A stretch of 53,141 bases of DNA, taken from NCBI GenBank assembly GCA_964498125.1, contig CAZCGE010000021.1, positions 1 through 53,141 on the forward strand. Reading direction: 5' to 3'. This document shows, piece after piece, positions 46,122-53,141 of this stretch; position 1 is the first letter of the stretch; each line of letters begins with the position of its first letter. The translations under genes were made by a program, and so were the position numbers. The notes beneath the pieces were generated by a model. It was not told where the DNA came from. It searched no databases and worked only from the letters and a program-made list of their open reading frames with translations. The DNA comes from CAMDBL01 sp964498125. Lineage in GTDB: Bacteria > Pseudomonadota > Alphaproteobacteria > Rhizobiales > Hyphomicrobiaceae.

Positions 46122-47039
46122 ATGGACTATTTCATCCAGCAGCTCGTCAATGGACTGACGCTTGGCTCGATCTACGGACTGATCGCCATCGGCTACACAA
46201 TGGTGTTCGGCATCATCGGCATGGTCAACTTCGCGCACGGCGACGTCTTCATGCTGTCGACGTTCGTCGCCTTGATCGCCTTTCTCATCTTGACGCAGGT
46301 GCTTGGCATGAGTTCGCTGTTCCTGGCGCTGCTGATCGTGCTCATCGTCGGCATGGCCATCACGTCGCTGTGGAGCTGGGCCATCGAGCGCATCGCCTAC
46401 CGGCCGCTGCGCGGCTCTTTTCGCCTGGCGCCGTTGATCTCGGCCATCGGCATGTCGATCTTTCTGATGAATTTCGTGCAGGTCGTGCAGGGCCCGAACA
46501 ACAAGCCGTTGCCGCCGATCCTCAATGACGTGTTCACGGTGCCGATCGGCGCCGGCGGCACAGTGACGCTGTCGCTGAAGCAAATTCTGATTTTCACGGT
46601 GACATTTGTGCTGCTTGCCGGCTTCTGGTTTTTGGTGCAACGCACCTCGTTTGGCCGATCGCAGCGCGCTTGCGAGCAGGATCGCAAGATGGCGGCGCTA
46701 CTCGGCGTCGACGTCGATCGGACAGTGTCGCTGACGTTCGTCATCGGTGCCGCGCTGGCCGCGGTGGCAGGGGTGATGTACATGGTCCACTACGGCGTCG
46801 TCAGCTTCGCCGATGGCTTCGTGCCCGGGGTCAAGGCCTTCACGGCGGCCGTCCTGGGTGGCATCGGCTCGTTGCCCGGCGCGGTGATCGGCGGCTTGCT
46901 GATCGGCCTGATCGAAACCATGTGGTCGGCCTATTTCTCCATCGACTACAAGGACGTGGCGGCTTTCTCCATCCTCGCCGTGACGTTGATCTTCTTGCCA
47001 TCCGGCATTCTCGGGCGGCCAGAGGTCGAGAAGGTGTGA
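46122..47039 (+). CDS. livH: Branched-chain amino acid ABC permease LivH (cluster 2)
   Basis: 305 residues from ATG 46122 (GGGGAG eleven bases upstream); the frame is open far upstream but antisense to fabA. FIQQLVNGLTLGSIYGLIAIGYTMVFGIIGMVNFAHGD is the LivH consensus. The ATPase-contact segment is FGRSQRACEQDRKMAALLGVDVDRT. Eight or more membrane helices. It is first in an H-M-G-F cluster with no binding-protein gene, so the periplasmic partner must be encoded elsewhere. Confidence 0.94.
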   Translation: MDYFIQQLVNGLTLGSIYGLIAIGYTMVFGIIGMVNFAHGDVFMLSTFVALIAFLILTQVLGMSSLFLALLIVLIVGMAITSLWSWAIERIAYRPLRGSFRLAPLISAIGMSIFLMNFVQVVQGPNNKPLPPILNDVFTVPIGAGGTVTLSLKQILIFTVTFVLLAGFWFLVQRTSFGRSQRACEQDRKMAALLGVDVDRTVSLTFVIGAALAAVAGVMYMVHYGVVSFADGFVPGVKAFTAAVLGGIGSLPGAVIGGLLIGLIETMWSAYFSIDYKDVAAFSILAVTLIFLPSGILGRPEVEKV

Positions 47040-47043
47040 ACTG

Positions 47044-48417
47044 ATGAGCCGGGTGGGGATCGTGACTGTCGACACCACCGCCGCGCGCATCGCCGCCGCA
47101 GTCAAGGATGCCGGCCTGCTGGCGCTTCTGACCTTCGGTCTCAGCGTACCGATCATTGCCCTGAGAACCGAACAGGATTCGTCCAACCAGCTGATCCTGA
47201 TGCCGCAGTGGGACACGGTTGCCATCCTGACAGGGTTGGCTTTCGGCGGCCGGCTTTTCTACCTGGTGATGCAATGGCTGCGCTCCCGACATCCGCGAGC
47301 GCCGGCCGCCGGCTGGGTGCCGAGCCAACGCCAATCCCGCGTGCTCGGCCTGGCCGGCCTCGGCCTGCTGATTGTCTATCCCTGGATCGCATTGGGCTTT
47401 GGCGGCGGCTCCGGCGCCGTCAAATGGATCGACAACTTCGGCATCCAGATTCTGATCTACGTCATGCTGGGCTGGGGCCTCAACATCGTCGTCGGCCTCG
47501 CCGGCCTGCTCGATCTCGGCTACGTGGCATTCTACGCGGTCGGCGCTTACACCTCGGCGCTGCTGGCCAAGAATTTCGGCCTGTCGTTCTGGCTCTGCCT
47601 GCCGCTGGCCGGCATACTGGCCGCGTTATGGGGCGTACTTCTTGGCTTTCCGGTCTTGCGCCTGAGGGGCGACTATCTCGCCATCGTCACGCTGGCATTC
47701 GGCGAGATCATCCGACTGGTGCTGATCAACTGGGTCGACGTTACCGGCGGCTACGCCGGCATTGCCGGCATTCCGCGTCCGTCCTTCTTCGGCATACCAT
47801 TCAATGCGACGGAAGAAGGATTTGCCGCCCGCTTCGGCTTGGAGTTCTCGCCGATCTATCGCACGGTCTTCCTGTTCTATGTCATCCTTGCGCTGGCGCT
47901 GCTCACCAGCTGGGTGACGATCAGGCTGCGCCGGCTGCCGGTCGGGCGCGCCTGGGAGGCACTGCGGGAAGACGAGATCGCCTGCCGCTCGCTGGGCATC
48001 AATACGGTCACCACCAAGCTGACCGCCTTCGCCATCGGCGCCATGTTCGGCGGCTTTGCCGGCGCCTTCTTCGCGGCCCGCCAGGGGTTCATCTCGCCGG
48101 AATCGTTCGTGTTCATGGAAAGCGCGATCATTCTGGCCATCGTCGTGCTCGGCGGCATGGGCAGCCAGCTCGGCGTCGCCATTGCCGCAGTGGCGATGAT
48201 CGGCGGCACCGAGATTCTGCGCGAACTCGATTTGCTGAAACGCATCTTCGGCGAGTCGTTCGACCCGACACAATATCGCATGCTGATCTTTGGCCTCGCC
48301 ATGGTCGTCATCATGATCTGGCGGCCACGCGGCCTGATCTCGCGGCGCGAGCCGTCTATTTTCCTCGAGGAGCGCAAGCCGGTGGCGGGCAGCCTGGTCC
48401 GGGAGGGACATGGCTGA
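47044..48417 (+). CDS. livM: Branched-chain amino acid ABC permease LivM (cluster 2)
   Basis: 457 residues, four bases after livH2. An extra N-terminal region of about 110 residues with two or three helices corresponds to the DUF3382 domain of E. coli-type LivM and is absent from the cluster 1 protein. YVMLGWGLNIVVGLAGLLDLGYVAFYAVGAY and the coupling segment REDEIACRSLGINTVTTKLTAFAIGAMFGG are typical. The stop overlaps the livG2 start (TGATG). Confidence 0.94.
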   Translation: MSRVGIVTVDTTAARIAAAVKDAGLLALLTFGLSVPIIALRTEQDSSNQLILMPQWDTVAILTGLAFGGRLFYLVMQWLRSRHPRAPAAGWVPSQRQSRVLGLAGLGLLIVYPWIALGFGGGSGAVKWIDNFGIQILIYVMLGWGLNIVVGLAGLLDLGYVAFYAVGAYTSALLAKNFGLSFWLCLPLAGILAALWGVLLGFPVLRLRGDYLAIVTLAFGEIIRLVLINWVDVTGGYAGIAGIPRPSFFGIPFNATEEGFAARFGLEFSPIYRTVFLFYVILALALLTSWVTIRLRRLPVGRAWEALREDEIACRSLGINTVTTKLTAFAIGAMFGGFAGAFFAARQGFISPESFVFMESAIILAIVVLGGMGSQLGVAIAAVAMIGGTEILRELDLLKRIFGESFDPTQYRMLIFGLAMVVIMIWRPRGLISRREPSIFLEERKPVAGSLVREGHG

Positions 48418-49327
48418 TGGGCGCGAAGGACGCAGCCGTACCGCTGCTGAGCGTCGAGCATCTATCGATGCGATTCGGCGGGCTCGTTGCCATCAACGAT
48501 CTGACGTTCAATGCCCACCGCGGCGAGATCACGGCGCTGATCGGCCCGAATGGCGCCGGCAAGACCACCGTATTCAACTGCATTACCGGGTTCTACAAGC
48601 CGACGAGCGGGCGGATCGCCCTGTGCCATGGCAAGCCCGCCAGCGAGGCCGCCGTTGAACGCCTGACGGGCTCGGGGGCGCGCCTATCGCGCCATGGCGG
48701 CGAGGCGTTGTTTCTGCTCGAGCGCATGCCGGATCACGAGATTGCGGCTTCGGCCCGCGTCGCACGCACCTTCCAGAACATCCGGCTGTTCCAGGGCATG
48801 ACGGTGCTGGAAAACCTGATGGTCGCCCAGCACAACGCGCTGATGCTGGCGTCTGGCTGGAGCCTGCTCGGGCTGTTCGGCGCGGCCAGCTATCAGCGCG
48901 CCGAGCAGGCGGCGGTGCTGCGCGCACGCCAGTGGCTGCAGGTGATTGACCTGGAGGCGCGCGCCGACGATCCCGCCGGCGATCTGGCCTATGGCGATCA
49001 GCGCCGGCTCGAGATCGTCAGGGCGATGTGCACGGAGCCGGTGCTGCTCTGCCTCGATGAACCGGCCGCCGGCCTCAATCCGCGTGAGTCGGCCGAACTC
49101 AACCGCCTGCTGCGCGTCATCCGCGACCAGCATGCCACGTCAATTCTGCTGATCGAGCATGACATGTCGGTGGTCATGGAGATCTCGGACCATGTCGTCG
49201 TCCTCGAATATGGCATCAAGATTTCCGATGGCGACCCGGAATTCGTGCGCAACGATCCCAAGGTGATTGCCGCTTATCTCGGCGTCGAAGATACCGAGGT
49301 GGCGGGGGCGGCTACGGGGATCGGAGC

Positions 49328-49331
<4 letters not shown>
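48417..49331 (+). CDS. livG: Branched-chain amino acid ABC ATP-binding protein LivG (cluster 2)
   Basis: 304 residues, overlapping livM by one base. Walker A is GPNGAGKTT, the signature LAYGDQRRLEIVRAM, Walker B LLCLDEPAAGLNP and the H-loop IEHDMSVVMEI. About 45 residues (SGARLSRHGGEALFLLERMPDH…) are inserted between the beta subdomain and the Q-loop (ARTFQNIRLF), a usual feature of longer LivG proteins. It powers the LivHM permease with LivF. The end overlaps livF2 by four bases. Confidence 0.94.
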
Positions 49332-50053
<722 letters not shown>

Positions 50054-50065
50054 CAACGCGGCCGG

Positions 50066-51397
50066 TTATTTGCCCAGCACCGGCTTGCCGACGATCGATA
50101 TCGTCATCCGCTCGGGCCGCAGCAGCCGGGTTGCGACGCGGCTCACATCGTTGACCGTCACGCGCGCGATGGCTTGCCGGCGGCGCTCGAATTCAGTGGG
50201 ACCGTGGCCATCGAGCCAGACGCCGAGCAGCGCGTCGGCGAGACTGGCGCTGCCGTCGAAACCGAGCAGGAAGGAGCCGGTCAGATAGCTCTTGGCGTTG
50301 TCGACCTCGTCGGCGCGCGCGCCGCTGGCCGCCATGCGTTTCAATTCGTGATCGATGACGCCGAGCACCTCGGCCAAAGCCTCGTTACGGGTGGTGAACT
50401 GGCCGAGCATGAGGGCGATCGTGGTATCGGACACCAGCGAGGTGCGGATCGAGTAGACGAGGCCCCGCTTGACGCGCGCCTCCTCGACGAGGCGGGCGTC
50501 GAAATCACCGCTGCCCATGATGTGGTTCAAGACCAGCGCCGCCGCATGATCGGGATCGGTACTCGGGATTGCCGGCAGGCCGAACACGGCGGCCGACAGC
50601 GGCTGCTCCCTTTCGATCACGCTGCGCTGGCCCTGCGGCGTCGGCTCGGTCATCGGCACGTCGGCGATCGCACCCGCGGCCGGCAGGGCGCCGAACGTCT
50701 TGTCGAGCAGTGCGACCGCCCCGGCTTCGCTGATATTTCCGACCAGGACAACCCGCAGCCGTTCCCTGGCCAGCAGTCGTTTGTGATGGGCCACGAGGTC
50801 GTCCCGACCGATGCCGGCGAGCCCCGCGGCGGTACCCGTCGCCGGGCGGCTGTAGGCATGACCGGCGAAGGCAACACGATACCAGTTGTCCAACGCCTGC
50901 GTGGCCGGATCGTTACTGTTGATGGCGAGCCGGGCGACGAGTTGCTGGCGAACACGAACGATCGCGGCGTCTTCAAAGCGCGGCGACAGCAGGGCGATGC
51001 GCAGGAGATCCGTGGATTGCGCCAGGTTCTTCTCGAGCGTCACGATGCCTCCGGAGGTGCGATCGCGCGCGCTCGAGAAGCTGAGCTGCGCGGCGGTCGC
51101 CTGCACGGCCTCCTTGAAGGCACGCGAGGACAGTTCGCCCGCGCCTTCCTGCAGCATGGCCAGTAGGAAAGACGTCAAGCCCTCCTTGCCAACGGGATCC
51201 TGTGTGCTGCCCCCGAGAACGGCGAAGCGAATGGCGACCAGCGGCACCCCCCGCTCCTCGACCAGCCAGGCGCGTATGCCGTGGCTGCTGGTGATCTCCT
51301 TGATCTCGCGCGCCTGGGCGTCAAGCGAAGTCATCGGCGAGAACGCGACGCCGGTGAAGGCCAGCAGGGCAGCAAGCAGTTGGGCGGGGGGCTTCAT
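50066..51397 (-). CDS. M16-family peptidase-like protein without the zinc motif, exported partner subunit
   Basis: 443 residues with a signal peptide (MKPPAQLLAALLAFTGVAFSPMTSLDAQA). It has the two-domain M16 fold, for example HHKRLLARERLRVVLVGNISEAGA and RVKRGLVYSIRTSLVS. The segment where HxxEH should be reads GLTSFLLAMLQEGAG, so zinc cannot be bound. Such subunits pair with an active M16B subunit. The start overlaps the end of the active-subunit gene by four bases, which fits a heterodimer. Confidence 0.9.
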   Translation of the reverse strand: MKPPAQLLAALLAFTGVAFSPMTSLDAQAREIKEITSSHGIRAWLVEERGVPLVAIRFAVLGGSTQDPVGKEGLTSFLLAMLQEGAGELSSRAFKEAVQATAAQLSFSSARDRTSGGIVTLEKNLAQSTDLLRIALLSPRFEDAAIVRVRQQLVARLAINSNDPATQALDNWYRVAFAGHAYSRPATGTAAGLAGIGRDDLVAHHKRLLARERLRVVLVGNISEAGAVALLDKTFGALPAAGAIADVPMTEPTPQGQRSVIEREQPLSAAVFGLPAIPSTDPDHAAALVLNHIMGSGDFDARLVEEARVKRGLVYSIRTSLVSDTTIALMLGQFTTRNEALAEVLGVIDHELKRMAASGARADEVDNAKSYLTGSFLLGFDGSASLADALLGVWLDGHGPTEFERRRQAIARVTVNDVSRVATRLLRPERMTISIVGKPVLGK

Positions 51398-52800
51398 GGC
51401 TGCTTGCTCCCGACGGTTGACGGGATTGCCGGCACAGGTTCCGGCAGCAGCACGCCCGTCACCGAGCGACGCGGGTCGAGATAGCGTGTAGCCACCGTGG
51501 CGATGTCCTCCTTCGTTACCGCCTCCAGACGTCGCGGCGCTTCCAGGATATGCGCCAGCGAGCGCCCTGCCGTCAGCGCCTCGCCGATCTGACGGGCCAG
51601 ATCGAGCTGGCTGTCGCTCTCGAACACGCGCTTGGCCTCGATGCTCTTGCGTGCGCGATCGACCTCGCCGGCGGTTAGGCCCTTGCCGCGCACCTCGGCG
51701 ACCACGAGATCGAGGGCTGCTTCCAGATCGACGATGGCAACGCCCGGTGCCGGCAGCGCGAAGATGGCGATGCGACCGCTGTCGCGCGCGCTAGCGACGT
51801 ACATCGCCGCTGCCGCGACGGCGACCTTGTCCTTCAGCACCAGGGCCGCCGACAGCCGGCTGGTGTCGCCGTGACCCAGAACGCGTGCCAGAATCTCCAA
51901 GCTTTCCGCCTCCAGGCCCTGGGCACTCGCAACACTCGGGGTCAGGTAAAAGCGAACAAGGGTTGGGCCCGCGGTCCTGGCGTCCTCCAGCACCACGCGG
52001 CGCGCGGCGCGCGGAGGCGGCTCCGACGGCCGCACGCGTTCGGGCAGCGCGGGGCCGGCTGACAGCGGCCCGTAGACCTCGGTTGCCAGCGCCCGCACCT
52101 CGGCTTCGGTGACATCGCCCGCCACCACGAGGATGGCGTTATTGGGGGCGTAGTAGCGCTTGTAGAACGGCAGCGCGTCGGCCTTGGTCAGCGTCACCAC
52201 CTCGTGCGGCCAGCCGAGAACGGGCGTACCGTAGGGATGGTTCTGATACAGCGCCGCCAGCATCTGCTCGCTGAGCACGCTGATCGGATCGCCCTCGACG
52301 TCGGAGCGCCGCTCCTCGAACACGACCATGCGCTCGACCTGGATCTCCGCCTCGTCGAGCTTGATGCCGAGCATGCGATCGGCCTCCAGCTGCATGACGC
52401 GCTTGAGGCGATCCTTGGCCACGCGCTGGTAGTAGTAGGTGGCGTCCGGGGTCGTGGTGGCGTTGTCGATGCCGCCGAGCCGGGTGATGATGCGCGAGAA
52501 CTCGCCCGACGCGATGCGACCCGTCGCCTTGAACATCAGGTGCTCGAGCAAGTGCGCCAGACCGGAGCGGCCGCGCGGCTCATCGGCGCCACCGACGCGG
52601 TACCAGAGCATATGCGTGACCACTGGCAGCCGCTGGTCGGGAATGACGACGACATCCAGGCCATTGGCGAGGCGGAAGGTGCCGACGGCGGTTTGCGCGG
52701 CAACGGGCGGCGCCGAGCAGCCGAGCAGCAGCAGCAGCAGCACTAGCGGGACACGCTTCAAGCGGGCCAATGGGTCTGTGGCCAAGGCAGACGGCATCAT
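51394..52800 (-). CDS. M16-family zinc peptidase, active subunit, predicted lipoprotein
   Basis: 468 residues (ATG 52800 or 52797; GGGAG just upstream). The leader RLKRVPLVLLLLLLGC28 ends in a lipobox-like L-L-G-C, so lipid anchoring in the envelope is likely. The inverted zinc motif is H83-LLE86-H87, with E163 (VVFEERRSDVEGDP) 75 residues further, the classic HxxEH-x(74-76)-E. GLDVVVIPDQRLPVV starts the domain. It probably degrades small peptides in the periplasm, together with the zinc-less subunit whose gene overlaps. Confidence 0.93.
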   Translation of the reverse strand: MMPSALATDPLARLKRVPLVLLLLLLGCSAPPVAAQTAVGTFRLANGLDVVVIPDQRLPVVTHMLWYRVGGADEPRGRSGLAHLLEHLMFKATGRIASGEFSRIITRLGGIDNATTTPDATYYYQRVAKDRLKRVMQLEADRMLGIKLDEAEIQVERMVVFEERRSDVEGDPISVLSEQMLAALYQNHPYGTPVLGWPHEVVTLTKADALPFYKRYYAPNNAILVVAGDVTEAEVRALATEVYGPLSAGPALPERVRPSEPPPRAARRVVLEDARTAGPTLVRFYLTPSVASAQGLEAESLEILARVLGHGDTSRLSAALVLKDKVAVAAAAMYVASARDSGRIAIFALPAPGVAIVDLEAALDLVVAEVRGKGLTAGEVDRARKSIEAKRVFESDSQLDLARQIGEALTAGRSLAHILEAPRRLEAVTKEDIATVATRYLDPRRSVTGVLLPEPVPAIPSTVGSKQP

Positions 52801-52829
52801 CCACTCCCGTGGCTCGAAGGTTTATTCAG

Positions 52830-53141
52830 TCAGCGGAACTTCGCGACGCGCTCGGCCTGCTCCTGCAGGACGCGGGTATTGTTGGACATCGCGTTGCCGG
52901 CGGCCTGGCCCTGGATCATCACGTTCGGATTGGACCAGACGGGCATGCGCGGGCAGCCGTTGCAGCCGCCCTTGTAGCTCATCATGGTCCGCCACTTCAG
53001 GCCGTTGACGAAGCCATGACCGTAGGGGAATGGCCCGCTGCTCTGATCGAGCGTGCGATCGTGCCGCGCACCGATGATGTGACCGACCTCATGGGCGAGG
53101 GAATAGGTTGCAGCCGCGCAGCCGTGATGCACGACCGCGAA
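52830..53141 (-). CDS. Reprolysin-like (M12-type) zinc metalloprotease, C-terminal part
   Basis: The frame runs past the window end, so the N-terminus is missing; about 103 residues are seen. AHEVGHIIGARHD is the metzincin HExxHxxGxxHD motif, and MMSYKGGC supplies the Met-turn. Four cysteines (CAAAT, GGCNGC, then none near the end) could form disulfides, fitting an exported enzyme. It ends NNTRVLQEQAERVAKFR. The M16 genes follow after 29 bases on the same strand and may be cotranscribed. Confidence 0.88.
   Translation of the reverse strand, partial: FAVVHHGCAAATYSLAHEVGHIIGARHDRTLDQSSGPFPYGHGFVNGLKWRTMMSYKGGCNGCPRMPVWSNPNVMIQGQAAGNAMSNNTRVLQEQAERVAKFR

Overview
The window looks like chromosomal DNA of a GC-rich alphaproteobacterium, most likely in Hyphomicrobiales (Rhizobiales). 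This rests on the rne / amiC / mrcA block, the fabA-fabB-fabI gene order, the long acidic insertion in RNase E, two branched-chain-amino-acid-type (Liv) ABC transporter clusters, a phasin, and a 75-bp interspersed repeat whose translated form (…CLSHF.CQTGAHFGGKCS…) I recognise from rhizobial genomes. I cannot name a genus. No prophage, conjugative element, complete insertion sequence or CRISPR array is visible.

Layout. 1-2951: the end of an MFS (MHS-type) transporter, a 30-residue membrane peptide, a metallophosphoesterase, and a Hanks-type kinase fused to a universal stress domain. 2952-4800: a phasin behind a strong palindrome, then a repeat-rich stretch with a broken sensor gene. 4800-10315 (minus strand): a NamZ-type muramidase, a ThDP decarboxylase, a thioredoxin, an HlyC-like protein lacking the known catalytic residues, and an SDR. 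10456-18553: rne diverging from amiC and mrcA. 18790-24531: a flavoprotein-SelD fusion, a small unknown protein, and a minus-strand set of an orphan sugar-type ABC ATPase, a serine-glyoxylate-type aminotransferase and a 3-hydroxyisobutyrate-dehydrogenase-family reductase. 24846-31300: an ATC-hydrolase-family protein and a complete Liv-type cluster (SBP, G, F, H, M), interrupted after livF by a Uma2-family nuclease gene and a second copy of the livF 3' end. 31568-36767: tRNA-Leu(UAA) and a tetR-MFP-RND efflux operon. 37290-42883: a CAP-RTX protein, MetY, an amidohydrolase and a membrane glycosyltransferase. 42924-45800: fabA-fabB-fabI. 46122-50053: a second Liv cluster without a binding protein. 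50066-53141: an M16 peptidase pair and the end of a reprolysin-like metalloprotease.

The most unusual structure is the livF/Uma2 locus. A nuclease-family gene sits between two 141-bp copies of the last 46 codons plus stop of livF. The copies differ at six positions, all synonymous. This suggests an insertion that brought its own livF 3' end and pushed the resident one downstream, a layout resembling a homing element. Other points worth checking are the HlyC-like protein, the phosphatase/kinase-Usp pair, the flavin-SelD fusion, the phasin palindrome, and several repeat elements, one of them read in frame inside a glycosyltransferase gene.
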